Part shown: piece after piece, positions 20,033 to 29,682 of the stretch
How the letters are laid out: each line of letters begins with the position of its first letter
Position numbering within the stretch: position 1 is the first letter of the stretch
Origin: Gallionella sp.
Lineage (GTDB): Bacteria > Pseudomonadota > Gammaproteobacteria > Burkholderiales > Gallionellaceae
NCBI GenBank assembly: GCA_028688275.1
Contig: JAQTYN010000001.1
Coordinates: 110,724 to 174,723 of the forward strand
Direction of reading: 5' to 3'
Length of the DNA stretch: 64,000 nucleotides
Translations under genes and position numbers: made by a program
The notes under the pieces: generated by a model
Database searches by the model: none
Seen by the model: only the letters and a program-made list of their open reading frames with translations
Told to the model about the DNA's origin: nothing

Positions 20033-21157
20033 TTAGTCCTGCCATTCGTTCAATTCATACCCCGTGCTGCGCCCGCCGCCAGCAGTTTTGCGCAACACGC
20101 CGCTCAGCAGCAAATCATTGAGGTCGCGCAGGGCGGTGTCAGGCGAGCATTGGGCGAGGGTTGCCCATTTTTGGTTGGTGAGTTTGCCGTCGAAGCCGTC
20201 CAGCAGTTTGTTGAGCAGTTTTACTTGCCGTTCGTTGAGCGACAAGGTTGCCCACTGTTGCCAATAGCGCGCTTTGCGCAACACCGCGTCCAAGGTGATA
20301 TGCGCGTGTTCGACGGCGCGATGCAGGGCATCGAAAAACCACAGCAACCACGCCGTCACGTCCAACGTGGCTTTTTGCGTCTGCTCCAAGATGTCGTAAT
20401 AGGCGGTGCGCTCACGCTGAATTTGCGCGGACAAGCTGTAATAACGTTGCGGACTACCATCGGCACGCGCCAGCAGCAAATCGCCCAAAGCGCGGGCGAT
20501 GCGACCATTGCCGTCGTCAAACGGGTGCAACGTGACGAGCCAAAAATGCCCCAACCCCGCCTTAATCAATGGCGGCACGTTGGCGGGCGCGTTGACCCAA
20601 TCCAGAAAACGCGCCATTTCGGCGGGTAAACACGCAGCGGGCGGGGCTTCAAAATGCACGCGCTGCCGCCCAATCGCCCCCGACACCACCTGCATCGCCC
20701 CGTTGGCATCATCGCGCCATGCGCCCACATTGATTTTGGACAATCCCGCGTAGCCCGTGGGAAACAGCGCGGCGTGCCAACCGAATAAACGGGCGGGCGT
20801 GACGGTGGCTTGGTTGTTCGCCGTGGCATCCAAGACCATTTCCACCACGCCTTCGACATGGCGATCAACAGGCGCAAGCGCGCCGATTTCCGCCCCCAAA
20901 CGGCGGGCAATCGACGACCGCACCGATGCCACATTCAACGCTTCGCCCTCGATTTCGCTGGTCTTCACTACATCGTCGGTCAGCGCAACCAAACTTGCCT
21001 GATCGCGTAGCGTCATGCCGACATCCGCCAACCGCCCCAACAACCGCCCTTGAGCGCGACTCACCTCCGCCAACGGTTCAGCCAATGCCGCCCAGTCAAA
21101 ATGCCAGTTAGGCCAATCGCTGGACTGCCAGAGGTAAGTGTGATTTTCGTTGTTCAT
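20033..21157 (-). CDS. Fic domain AMP-transferase-like protein, copy 1
   Basis: 374 residues from the ATG at 21157. Fic core HPFDDGNGRIARALG has the catalytic His and phosphate-binding GNGR. An N-terminal inhibitory helix motif (TSEIEGE) fits class II Fic proteins that hold themselves inactive. N-terminal Fic_N-type domain and C-terminal winged-helix-like part (LNERQVKLLNKLLDGF). It likely adenylylates a cellular protein, or reverses that. An almost identical gene lies at 27532-28662. Confidence 0.92.
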   Translation of the reverse strand: MNNENHTYLWQSSDWPNWHFDWAALAEPLAEVSRAQGRLLGRLADVGMTLRDQASLVALTDDVVKTSEIEGEALNVASVRSSIARRLGAEIGALAPVDRHVEGVVEMVLDATANNQATVTPARLFGWHAALFPTGYAGLSKINVGAWRDDANGAMQVVSGAIGRQRVHFEAPPAACLPAEMARFLDWVNAPANVPPLIKAGLGHFWLVTLHPFDDGNGRIARALGDLLLARADGSPQRYYSLSAQIQRERTAYYDILEQTQKATLDVTAWLLWFFDALHRAVEHAHITLDAVLRKARYWQQWATLSLNERQVKLLNKLLDGFDGKLTNQKWATLAQCSPDTALRDLNDLLLSGVLRKTAGGGRSTGYELNEWQD

Positions 21158-21466
21158 GCGGGGATTTAGTGCACATTCGACGCGGAATATGCGGTTGTTA
21201 AGTGGGTAATTCACCGCAGCGGGGATTGTTCGCCGTGCGGACGAAGGGGGGGCGTGAGTAAAAGCGTTATGCGCCCAACGTAGGGCGACAATAAGCGAAG
21301 CGCATTGCTCCGAAGGATTGAGTGAGAAGTATTCACATACGGCGAAATAACGATTACGCCCGACTGCTACTGCGCTTTCTCTACCCCCTATCTGTGCTAG
21401 TGTCCTACAGGATGCAAAAGTCAATCGGGTTGGCTGTCGCATCTACACGACCAGCAGCCATAACGC
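21158..21466. other. Intergenic region with REP-like repeat
   Basis: No gene seen. The 70 bases before the Fic start match the bases before Fic copy 2 in part, so the duplication includes its promoter region. Near 21280-21310 lies a copy of the ATAAGCGAAGCGCATTG repeat also found near 22090 and 43165. Confidence 0.6.
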
Positions 21467-21796
21467 TTACATTTCTGTAATCCACTGAACCAACAGCCTC
21501 ACATCATCATCGGGAATATGACGCATGGGAGGGGCGGGCATTGATCCCCACACACCTGCACCACCAGACTTTACTTTATTAAAGAGACGCGCTTCAGCAT
21601 TCTGCCCGCGATACTTGGCTGCAATGTCAGTAAAAGAGGGGCCAACGACTCTCTTATCGACACTGTGACAAGCCATACAACTATGTCGTTTTGCAATGGG
21701 CAATGCCACCTCAGATTGAACCTTTTTCTGCCCAATTGTTGAGCATCCCACTAAACTGATGACGACGATAACGAAAAGGGTGATCGCTAACTTCAT
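21467..21796 (-). CDS. Small class I c-type cytochrome, likely lipoprotein
   Basis: 109 residues from the ATG at 21796 (ribosome site AGGAGAG). The signal ends in a lipobox (VVISLVGCS), so it is probably lipid-anchored. Mature part has heme site CMACH and a Met ligand region (WGSMPAPPM), as in cytochromes c551/c5. Periplasmic electron carrier; partner unknown. Confidence 0.88.
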   Translation of the reverse strand: MKLAITLFVIVVISLVGCSTIGQKKVQSEVALPIAKRHSCMACHSVDKRVVGPSFTDIAAKYRGQNAEARLFNKVKSGGAGVWGSMPAPPMRHIPDDDVRLLVQWITEM

Positions 21797-22136
21797 GGTC
21801 TCTCCTAGAATATAAATCAAAAAATCAATGACGAATCAACCAAGTCTGCTGCTAATTGGGGGTTAGATTAGATGGGCTTTTAAACTTCGGTTAATTGTAA
21901 TATGAAAGCAACGATAGAAAACCATTTCCCAAAGCTAATCTTATCTTGTAACACATTGAGACTGCGCGATTGTTAATCGCGGTTGTTGCGCTGTGCTAAG
22001 TCATGCACCAACGCAAATGACAGCAGATGCGACAAGCTCGGTACGGCGCAATCGTTATTGCGCCGTATATGATTGAACCATTCGGCGCAATGCGCTTCGC
22101 TTATTGCCGCCCTACGCCTCTACGCTTTCCACCACG
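21797..22136. other. Intergenic region with perfect REP-like hairpin
   Basis: No gene seen. 22042-22067 is a perfect hairpin (TACGGCGCAAT, loop CGTT, ATTGCGCCGTA), followed by GCGCAATGCGCTTCGCTTAT and CCGCCCTACG to about 22117. The second part recurs at 43105-43196. It sits at the 3' end of kup. Confidence 0.65.
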
Positions 22137-24005
22137 TTACAACATCACTTGTGTCCCCAATTCAATCACCTGATTCGCGGGGAGGCAGTAGTACGCTGCT
22201 GCGCCTTCGGATTGGCGGGTGAGCCACGAATAGAGGTTGCATTGCCAGCGTGGCATCGCTCCTGGACCGTCGCTGATGACGGAACGGGCGACGAAGTAGG
22301 AGGTGGTCATGCTTTCGATTTCCAAGCCAAAGTCAGCGGCGCGGGTGAGGGCGGCGGGGATGTCGGGTTCTTCGCGGAAGCCGAAGCGCACATCGACTTG
22401 GTAAATCCCGTTGCTGAGACATTTGACGGTGAGGCGTTTTTCGGCGGCAACGTAGGGGATTTCTTCATTCACGACGTGTAAAAATAAAATCCGTTCGTGC
22501 AGCACTTTGTAATGTTTCAGGTTATGAAACAAGGCACTGGGCACGAGCGTCGTGTCTGAAGTCAGATACACCGCCGTGCCAGAGACGCGCGGCACGTCGG
22601 GCAAGCCTGTGCTGACAAAGCCTTCCATCAAAATATCCAGTTTGCGGCGTTGGGTGGCGACTAACGCGCTGCCTTGTTTCCAAGTGGTCAACAACACAAA
22701 AATCACCGCGCCGAGTACCAAGGGCATCCAGCCGCCGCTGGCAATTTTGGTGGCATTTGAGCCGAAGAATCCCAGTTCCAAAATGCCGAATAAGGCAAAC
22801 CCAATCAGCAACAAGGTGCGATGTTTGCCTTGTCCCGCCATGATGACAAAACTCGCCAACACGGTGGTAATCACCATCGTGCCAGACACGGCGATGCCAT
22901 ACGCAGCGGCGAGTGCGCCAGAGGAGCGGAATTGCAACACCAACACAATCACCGCCGCCAACATCAGCCAATTCACGGTGGGGATGTAAATTTGTCCGCG
23001 TTCTTGGTCGGAGGTGTGCAACACCCGCACGCGGGGCAAATAGCCCAAGCGCGAGGCTTGCAAGGTCATGGAATACGCGCCTGAAATCGTGGCTTGCGAG
23101 GCAATCACCGTGGCGGCGGTGGCGAGGGCAACCAGCGGCAACAAGAACCAATCAGGGGCGAGCAGGTAAAAGGGGTTTTGCACGGCGGCAGCATCGCGCA
23201 ACACCAACGCGCCTTGTCCAAAATAATTGATGATTAAACAAGGAAGTACCAGCGAATACCACGCGATGCGCACGGCTTTTGCGCCAAAATGCCCCATGTC
23301 GGCATACAAGGCTTCGCCGCCTGTCAGTGCTAAAAACACGGCTGACAACACCAAAAACGTTGCGCTGGGGTAATGCAGCGCGAAGTCCAAAGCATAAATT
23401 GGATTCAGGGCTTTTAGCACCACAGGGTTTTGCAGAATGCTGCTCACGCCTAAGATGCCCAGCGCGATAAACCACACCATGGTCACGCTGCCAAACAGTC
23501 CGCCGATTTTGCCCGTGCCGTGTTTTTGCACCAAAAACAGCCCAATCAAAATCCCCACGGTAATCGGCAAAATCAGTTTTTCAAATTGCGGCGTGGCAAC
23601 GCTCAAGCCTTCTACGGCTGACAACACCGAAATCGCGGGGGTGATAATCGCGTCGCCATAAAACAGCGCGGCAGCAAAAATCCCCCAACCGATGATTTGC
23701 TTGGCGATGCGCGGGCTGGATTGGCTGAGTCGATGCGCCAGCGCAGTGAGGGCTAACACCCCGCCTTCGCCTTGATTATCAAAGCGCAACACCAGCCAAA
23801 CGTATTTAATCGACACGATGAGCATCATGCACCAAAATAAAATCGACAAGGTGGCAAGGACGTTTGCCTCCGTGAGCGGCATCGGATGCGCGCCCGCAAA
23901 GGCTTCTTTAAACGCGTACAAGGGACTGGTGCCGATGTCGCCATACACCACGCCAAGCGCGGCGAGGGTCAGCGTGGGCAGACTGGAAGTGCTGGTTTTT
24001 TGCAT
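22137..24005 (-). CDS. kup: Low-affinity potassium transporter Kup
   Basis: 622 residues, the usual Kup length. Start at 24005 gives the family N-terminus (ALGVVYGDIGTSPLYAFKEA) with ribosome site AGGAGTC. About twelve hydrophobic helices, then a 150-residue soluble tail. It imports K+ with protons. It lies downstream of kdpE on the same strand, which suggests kdpDE control of a K+ importer other than KdpFABC. Confidence 0.96.
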   Translation of the reverse strand: MQKTSTSSLPTLTLAALGVVYGDIGTSPLYAFKEAFAGAHPMPLTEANVLATLSILFWCMMLIVSIKYVWLVLRFDNQGEGGVLALTALAHRLSQSSPRIAKQIIGWGIFAAALFYGDAIITPAISVLSAVEGLSVATPQFEKLILPITVGILIGLFLVQKHGTGKIGGLFGSVTMVWFIALGILGVSSILQNPVVLKALNPIYALDFALHYPSATFLVLSAVFLALTGGEALYADMGHFGAKAVRIAWYSLVLPCLIINYFGQGALVLRDAAAVQNPFYLLAPDWFLLPLVALATAATVIASQATISGAYSMTLQASRLGYLPRVRVLHTSDQERGQIYIPTVNWLMLAAVIVLVLQFRSSGALAAAYGIAVSGTMVITTVLASFVIMAGQGKHRTLLLIGFALFGILELGFFGSNATKIASGGWMPLVLGAVIFVLLTTWKQGSALVATQRRKLDILMEGFVSTGLPDVPRVSGTAVYLTSDTTLVPSALFHNLKHYKVLHERILFLHVVNEEIPYVAAEKRLTVKCLSNGIYQVDVRFGFREEPDIPAALTRAADFGLEIESMTTSYFVARSVISDGPGAMPRWQCNLYSWLTRQSEGAAAYYCLPANQVIELGTQVML

Positions 24006-24019
24006 GATGACTCCTTTTT

Positions 24020-24122
24020 TATTTGGGAAGGGGAAAGAGGGAAGGGAGAAGGGTAAAACCACCTTTGCTAACAAGAGATGCGAGATTTTCTCCTTCCCTC
24101 TTTCCCCTTCTCCCTTCCCCGT
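24020..24122. repeat. Long purine-pyrimidine inverted repeat between kdpE and kup
   Basis: The left arm is GGGAAGGGGAAAGAGGGAAG and what follows; the right arm is a C/T-rich inverted copy ending TTCTCCCTTCCCC. The two arms of about 30 bases could fold into a strong hairpin in the kdpE-kup message, next to the kup ribosome site. Confidence 0.6.
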
Positions 24123-24124
24123 AT

Positions 24125-24805
24125 TCAGGGTTGAAATCGGTAGCCCACCCCAATTTCCGTTTGTAAATACACGGGTTGAGTGGGGTCGTCTTCGAGTTTT
24201 TGGCGCAGATGGGCGACGTAGATGCGCAAATAATGGTTGTGGTCGTTGTGCGCACCGCCCCACACTTCGCGCAGCAAATGGCGATGCGTCAGCACCCGCC
24301 CCGCGTTCGCCAATAGCACTGACAGCAGTTTGAACTCCATCGCGGTCAAATGCACGGGTTGTTGCGCTTTACTCACCAAACGGCGGGTGAGATCGACTTC
24401 GACTGTGCCAAATTGCACCACGGGCGCGCTCAGTTCGTTGTCCGCCCGACTGCGCCGCAACAACGCCCGCACCCGCGCCAACAATTCGCCCACGGAAAAT
24501 GGCTTGGTCAAATAATCATCCGCGCCCGCGTCCAATACCAAAATTTTGTCGTGCTCGGTCGAACGCGCCGACACCACTAACACGGGGACTTGCGACCAAC
24601 TGCGCAAGCGTTGCACAAAATCCACCCCGTCGCCGTCGGGTAGCCCCAAGTCTAACATGACCAACTGCGGTTTGATGTTGGCGGCTTCTTGCAGCCCCTG
24701 CGCCATCGTTTCCGCCTCGCGCACTTGGCAACCCTCGCCCAGCAAGGCGGATCGCACAAAACGGCGAATTTCTTTTTCGTCTTCCACCAGTAATACGGTG
24801 TTCAT
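24125..24805 (-). CDS. kdpE: Response regulator KdpE
   Basis: 226 residues, OmpR family. Receiver Asp in VMLDLGLPDGDGVDF and Lys in LTKPFSVGELLARVRALLRR. The winged helix has the KdpE-type end (THRHLLREVWGGAHNDHNHY, then EIGVGYRF). It regulates potassium uptake with KdpD. Confidence 0.92.
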   Translation of the reverse strand: MNTVLLVEDEKEIRRFVRSALLGEGCQVREAETMAQGLQEAANIKPQLVMLDLGLPDGDGVDFVQRLRSWSQVPVLVVSARSTEHDKILVLDAGADDYLTKPFSVGELLARVRALLRRSRADNELSAPVVQFGTVEVDLTRRLVSKAQQPVHLTAMEFKLLSVLLANAGRVLTHRHLLREVWGGAHNDHNHYLRIYVAHLRQKLEDDPTQPVYLQTEIGVGYRFQP

Positions 24806-25037
24806 ATCTGCTCCTTGGTGTAAGGGGTTGCTAGTCGTTAGCGGTTAGTCGCTGCCCCGTATTCCCTCCCCCTCGCAGGGGGAGGGTTAGGGTGGGGGTA
24901 GGAACGTTCACTTGTAACGAACCCTTCAACCCCCATCCCAGTTGCCCCCTCGCTTCGCTCTCCCCCCTCTGCTAGGGGGAAGGAGTAGGTCTCTCATGGT
25001 TTTATTTGTTGAATCATCACATTAGGCGTTGTTTTTT
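24806..25037. repeat. Intergenic repeat of CCTCCCCCTCGC/GGGGGAG type
   Basis: Contains CCCTCCCCCTCGCAGGGGGA and CCCCCTCTGCTAGGGGGAAG with TTCGCTCTCCCCCCTC between; these are imperfect palindromes of a common dispersed element. It separates kdpD from kdpE, which usually overlap. No gene seen. Confidence 0.55.
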
Positions 25038-26516
25038 TCATCCAACCTCCTCTGGTTCAATCACAGGCGGCGTGCCTAGGGGCAGGGTGAATGTCACACA
25101 CGCGCCGCCTGCTTCTGGATTATGCGCGGTAATGTCGCCACCGTGCGCTTCGACCACGGCGCGGCAAATTGCCAAGCCCATGCCTACGCCGCCGTGTTCG
25201 GACGTGCCACGTTCAAAAGGCTCGAACACTTGCTGTAATTTGTCGGGTGGAAAACCCGCCCCCGCATTACATAAACTAATGCGCGCCGCGTTTTCGTCTT
25301 GTGCCACGCGCAGCACAATGTCGCTATGCGGCGGCGCGTACTTAGCGGCGTTTTCCAACAAATTGCAAAACACCCGTTCCAGCAACACCGCGTCGAATTC
25401 CAGCAGCGGCAAGTTGTCCGCCAATTGCACTTTCAAGGTATGCGCTTGCAACGCCGCGCCTGATAATTTCAAACTCGCACCGATGACTTCTTCAATCGGC
25501 TGCCATTCCTTGCGCAATTGCACCAAACCCGAATGCAGCCGCGCCATGTCCAACAAATTATTCACCAAATTATTCAAGCGCATGGCTTGATCGCGCAACG
25601 CGCTGGCGGTTTCGCGTAGCGGGTCGGGCAATTTGTGTTGCGGCAACGCCAAGGTGTCCGCTAAACCATACAACACGGTGAGTGGTGTGCGAATGTCGTG
25701 CGACAACGCCGCCAAAATTGAGCTGCGCAAGCGTTCGGTGACGATTTGCATTTTGTGTTGCTGTGCGACTTCGACAAAATGTAGCCGATCCAGCGCGGTT
25801 GCCATCAGCGAAGCGACGGCTTCAATCAGCGGGCGTTGTAACACCGACGCGCTGACCAACATCACCCCGCGAGGACGCGTCACCCCGACCAGCGGCACAA
25901 TCAGCGTCGGCGGATTGTCGCTGCCCAATTCCACGGTTTGCGGATGCGCAAAAATTGAATGCACCATCAACGATTCAGCGGCATTCAGATGAATTTTAGT
26001 CCCCGCCAGCGGCAACAAGGTCTCATGCGACGACGGCAATAACACGCGCAGCTCATGTTGCAAGGTTTCGCGCAAAAATTGCTGCGTATCGAACACCACT
26101 TGTTCCACCGTCAACGCGCCCGCCAAGCGTTGCGCCAAGGCATACAACGCCCGCGTTTGTTGTTCGCGCTGCCCCGCTTCCAGCGCGCTTTGACGCAAGC
26201 CCGTGGTCAAATGGCTGATAATCAGTGCGACCGCCAACATCACCGCGAAGGTGATGAAATACTCCACATCATTGACGTTAAAGGAAAATCTAGGTGGGAC
26301 AAAAAAGAAATCAAACAATGCAATACTGATAAACGACGCGGTGATGGCAGGCTTGCGCCCCAACTTGACCGCAATTACCACCACCGTCAGCAAAAACAAC
26401 ATCACGATATTCGCCAAATCCACCCGCCCCAACAGCGGCTGGGTCAGCAAGGTCGTCAACGCGCACGCCAACACCGCCCATAAATGCGGCGAAAAAGCTA
26501 AAGTTGAATTTCGCAT
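25038..26516 (-). CDS. kdpD: Short KdpD-like sensor kinase lacking the N-terminal half
   Basis: 492 residues from the ATG at 26516; E. coli KdpD has 894. Present: four membrane helices of the DUF4118 module (about 10-110, with DFFFVPPRFSFNV), a GAF-like region, HisKA (ALSHDIRTPLTVLYGLADTL), N box NLLENAAKYAPP and G box GVGMGLAICRAVVEAHGG. Absent: the N-terminal KdpD sensor and universal-stress-like domains with the Walker motifs. No kdpFABC is adjacent. Confidence 0.87.
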   Translation of the reverse strand: MRNSTLAFSPHLWAVLACALTTLLTQPLLGRVDLANIVMLFLLTVVVIAVKLGRKPAITASFISIALFDFFFVPPRFSFNVNDVEYFITFAVMLAVALIISHLTTGLRQSALEAGQREQQTRALYALAQRLAGALTVEQVVFDTQQFLRETLQHELRVLLPSSHETLLPLAGTKIHLNAAESLMVHSIFAHPQTVELGSDNPPTLIVPLVGVTRPRGVMLVSASVLQRPLIEAVASLMATALDRLHFVEVAQQHKMQIVTERLRSSILAALSHDIRTPLTVLYGLADTLALPQHKLPDPLRETASALRDQAMRLNNLVNNLLDMARLHSGLVQLRKEWQPIEEVIGASLKLSGAALQAHTLKVQLADNLPLLEFDAVLLERVFCNLLENAAKYAPPHSDIVLRVAQDENAARISLCNAGAGFPPDKLQQVFEPFERGTSEHGGVGMGLAICRAVVEAHGGDITAHNPEAGGACVTFTLPLGTPPVIEPEEVG

Positions 26517-26687
26517 GAGACACGCTCCATCAAAAACGCAGGGCAAACTGCGGACAGGCGCATGATGGCAGGGCGAGTGTAAAAAAGGTGTAAATGCGCG
26601 AGGAAGTGATTGTTTCCACCCTAGCGAGGAAACTAATTGGCTTTAAGTTGTCATTTCAATCTATTCTGTAGGCAGAACGGATGCATA

Positions 26688-27416
26688 TCAGAAATCCCCC
26701 CACAACATTTGCAGTGCGGCTACCCCAGCAATCGCAGCCGTTTCGGTGCGCATCACGCGTTTGCCCATGCGGATGGGGGTGAAGCCGTGTTGCAAGGCGA
26801 GGTCACTTTCGGCTTCGGTGAAGCCGCCTTCTGTGCCAACCAGCAACACCGCTTTACTCTTGGGTTGACTTTGGGCATGTAAGGAGCTAGCACCCTGCGG
26901 TAATAAAATAAAACAGCTGTCGGCATCAGCGGGCGTTTTTTCTAACCAGACAGTCAGCTCTTGCAGCGGGTGTATGACGGGTAAGCTGTTTCGACCACAT
27001 TGTTCGCAAGCTGCGATGGCGACTTGTAGCCAATGTTCACCACGTTTGGCGGCACGTTCAGGGGAGAGCTTTACGATGCTGCGGGTACTCGACAACGGCT
27101 GTATTTCGCTCACACCCAATTCGGTGGCTTTTTGAACCACCCAATCCAACTTGTCACCACTAGGCAAGGCTTGTGCTAGGACGATGCGCAATGGAGACTC
27201 GCGTTCAACCGAGCTATCTGCTAATTCTCCCATCACCACGCGTTTGCTGCTGATTTCGATCAACACGCCTCGACGAGCTTGTCCTTCCCCATCAAAGATT
27301 TCCACCTCATCGCCGACTTTGAGGCGTAACACACGAGCTGCGTGATGAGCCGCATCGTCTGGTAAATCAAACGTGCCAGTCAATGGCAGTGGGGGGGGGC
27401 AATAAAATCTAGGCAT
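26688..27416 (-). CDS. rsmE: 16S rRNA (uridine-1498-N3)-methyltransferase
   Basis: 242 residues from the ATG at 27416 (MPRFYCP). PUA-like N-terminus (HHAARVLRLKVGDEVEIFDG) and a SPOUT knot with LLVGTEGGFTEAE and LGKRVMRTETAA-like GKRVMRTETAAIAGVAALQ. It methylates U1498 of 16S rRNA. A run of nine C bases on the coding strand (27391-27399) lies near the start and could slip. Confidence 0.95.
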   Translation of the reverse strand: MPRFYCPPPLPLTGTFDLPDDAAHHAARVLRLKVGDEVEIFDGEGQARRGVLIEISSKRVVMGELADSSVERESPLRIVLAQALPSGDKLDWVVQKATELGVSEIQPLSSTRSIVKLSPERAAKRGEHWLQVAIAACEQCGRNSLPVIHPLQELTVWLEKTPADADSCFILLPQGASSLHAQSQPKSKAVLLVGTEGGFTEAESDLALQHGFTPIRMGKRVMRTETAAIAGVAALQMLWGDF

Positions 27417-27531
27417 GATATGTATGGGTGTTGTCAATAGTGGGTGCGACATTATAACCCCACATATTTTGCGCCATGCAAATCAAATTTTTGTACACAC
27501 TAGACTGGAGGCGAATCCAAGCATCCCTGCC

Positions 27532-28662
27532 TCATTCCACGGACGGCAATTCGTTCAACTCATACCCCGTGCTGCGCCCCCCGCCAGCGGTTTTGCGCAG
27601 TACACCGCGTTGCAACAGGTCGTTGAGGTCGCGCAGGGCGGTGTCAGGCGAGCATTGGGCGAGGGTTGCCCATTTTTGGTTGGTGAGTTTGCCCTCGAAG
27701 CCGTCCAGCAGTTTGTTGAGCAGCTTCACTTGCCGTTCGTTGAGTGACAAGCTTGCCCACTGTTGCCAATAGCGCGTTTTGTGCAACACCGCGTCCAATG
27801 TGCCATGTGCGTGATCGACGGCGCGATGTAGGGCATCGAAAAACCACAGCAGCCACGCCGTCACGTCCAACGTGGCTTTTTGCGTCTGCTCTAGGATGTC
27901 GTAATACGCGTTGCGCTCACGCTGAATTTGCGCGGACAAGCTGTAATAACGTTGCGGACTACCATCGGCACGCGCCAGCAGCAAATCGCCCAAAGCGCGG
28001 GCAATGCGACCGTTGCCGTCGTCAAACGGGTGCAAGGTGACGAGCCACAGATGACCAAGCCCTGCCTTAATCAACGGCGGAACATTGGCGGGCGCGTTGA
28101 CCCAATCGAGAAAACGCGCCATTTCGGCAGCCAAACACGCAGCGGGCGGGGCTTCAAAATGCACCCGCTGCCGCCCAATCGCCCCCGACACCACTTGCAT
28201 TGCACCGTTCTCATCATCGCGCCAACTGCCTACATTGATTTTGGACAATCCTGCGTAGCCCGTGGGAAACAGCGCGGCGTGCCAGCCGAACAAGCGTGCA
28301 GGGGTGACGGCGGTTTGGTTGTTCGTCGTGGCATCCAAGACCATTTCCACCACGCCTTCGACATGGCGATCAACGGGTGCTAACGCACCGATGTCCACCC
28401 CCAAACGACGGGCAATCGACGAGCGCACCGATGCCACATTCAGCGATTCGCCTTCGATTTCGCTGGTCTTCACCACATCGTCGGTCAGCGCAACCAAACT
28501 TGCCTGATCGCGTAGCGTCATGCCGACATCCGCCAACCGTCCCAACAACCGCCCTTGGGCGCGACTGACCTCAGACAGCGGTTCAGCCAGTGCTGCCCAG
28601 TCAAAACGCCAGCTCGGCCAATCGCTGGACTGCCAGATATAAGTTTTATCTTCGCTATTCAT
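27532..28662 (-). CDS. Fic domain AMP-transferase-like protein, copy 2
   Basis: 376 residues, almost the same protein as 20033-21157 with scattered substitutions. Fic core HPFDDGNGRIAR and inhibitory TSEIEGE motif are kept, so both copies look functional. The C-terminus differs in the last few residues (NELPSVE instead of NEWQD). Same orientation as copy 1, about 6.4 kb apart. Confidence 0.92.
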   Translation of the reverse strand: MNSEDKTYIWQSSDWPSWRFDWAALAEPLSEVSRAQGRLLGRLADVGMTLRDQASLVALTDDVVKTSEIEGESLNVASVRSSIARRLGVDIGALAPVDRHVEGVVEMVLDATTNNQTAVTPARLFGWHAALFPTGYAGLSKINVGSWRDDENGAMQVVSGAIGRQRVHFEAPPAACLAAEMARFLDWVNAPANVPPLIKAGLGHLWLVTLHPFDDGNGRIARALGDLLLARADGSPQRYYSLSAQIQRERNAYYDILEQTQKATLDVTAWLLWFFDALHRAVDHAHGTLDAVLHKTRYWQQWASLSLNERQVKLLNKLLDGFEGKLTNQKWATLAQCSPDTALRDLNDLLQRGVLRKTAGGGRSTGYELNELPSVE

Positions 28663-29025
28663 GCGGGGATTATAGTCTATATTCGCCGCAAAATATGCGG
28701 CGATTTGGTGCGTTATTCACCGCAAGGGGGTTGATGGGCGGCGCGGACTACCTTGTCATCCCGCCCCGTCACCCCGTGCCACGACACGGGGCGGAATCCA
28801 GCCCTAGATACAAACCTCGCGCAGCGAAACTAAATCCGATTTAGTCCGCTACGCGGGATTCTTGTTTTGACTGGATACCAGCCTGCGCTGGTGTGACGGG
28901 TGTGATACGCGGATGACAGTAGGTGCGGATGCGTGCGCTACTTGTGACTTTTTAGGATTGATCGCAAGACGAATCACATACTACGCGGGGACGACGAGTA
29001 AATCACTTCATTCTTAACCCACCCT
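28663..29025. other. Intergenic region with hairpin repeats
   Basis: No gene seen. Just upstream of Fic copy 2 lie bases matching the region before copy 1. Further right are CCCCGTgccacgaCACGGGG (28774-28793 region) and AAATCCGATTT palindromes, and CTGGATACCAGCCTGCGCTG, of the dispersed repeat type that marks other gaps here. Confidence 0.55.
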
Positions 29026-29682
29026 CTACTCCACAATCTCCACTTCCGTGCCATTGGGGATCATGGAATAGAGTTCGATGATGTCGGTGTTGCGCATACG
29101 GATGCAGCCGTGTGACAGCGGCACGCCCATCGGTTCGCTATCGGGTGTGCCGTGGATGTAAATAAAACGCCGCATACTGTCTTGTTTTCCAAGGCGATTG
29201 AAGCCAACTTCTTGACCAGATAGCCACAAAATGCGCGAAAGAATCCAGTCACGCTTTGGAAATTGTTGCGCCAGTTGGGGGGAATAGACTTCCCCTGTGA
29301 GGCGACGGCGGACAAAAACGGTATTTTCAGGGCAACCTTCTCCGATTTTGGCACGAACGATATGCTTACCACGAGGGGTGCGGCCGCTGTTATGGGATTC
29401 ACCCGCGCCATTTTTGGCCGTGGAAACAGGATAGCTCAGCAGGACTTCACCCTCGTCACTCTGTAATTCTATGTGTTGTGTCGATAGATAAATAATAATT
29501 TTCATATTGATAGGCGGTTCATCTGCATTGGCAGCCTGTCTTTCCAAGGCGGAGAGGTTGATGTCTTGGAAGGGCTCACATGTTTCGCTCGGTTGGTTAT
29601 CCACATCACTCCATTCCTTTGCGTGGACGGGTAGTATGCTCAATGTCAGTGCAGTCAGAGGGATGATGGCCATTTTTTTCAT
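29026..29682 (-). CDS. L,D-transpeptidase (YkuD domain)
   Basis: 218 residues with a signal peptide (MKKMAIIPLTALTLSILPVHA). The YkuD active site is intact: YIHGTPDSEPMGVPLSHGC followed by IRM, with catalytic Cys in SHGC and upstream His. Such enzymes make 3-3 cross-links in peptidoglycan or attach lipoprotein. The catalytic domain starts near residue 60 (MKIIIYLSTQHIELQ). Confidence 0.92.
   Translation of the reverse strand: MKKMAIIPLTALTLSILPVHAKEWSDVDNQPSETCEPFQDINLSALERQAANADEPPINMKIIIYLSTQHIELQSDEGEVLLSYPVSTAKNGAGESHNSGRTPRGKHIVRAKIGEGCPENTVFVRRRLTGEVYSPQLAQQFPKRDWILSRILWLSGQEVGFNRLGKQDSMRRFIYIHGTPDSEPMGVPLSHGCIRMRNTDIIELYSMIPNGTEVEIVE

Noticed and set aside
20006..20629. Plus-strand open frames opposite the Fic genes (also 27415-28383)
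   Set aside because: Shadows of the Fic coding sequence; no family features.
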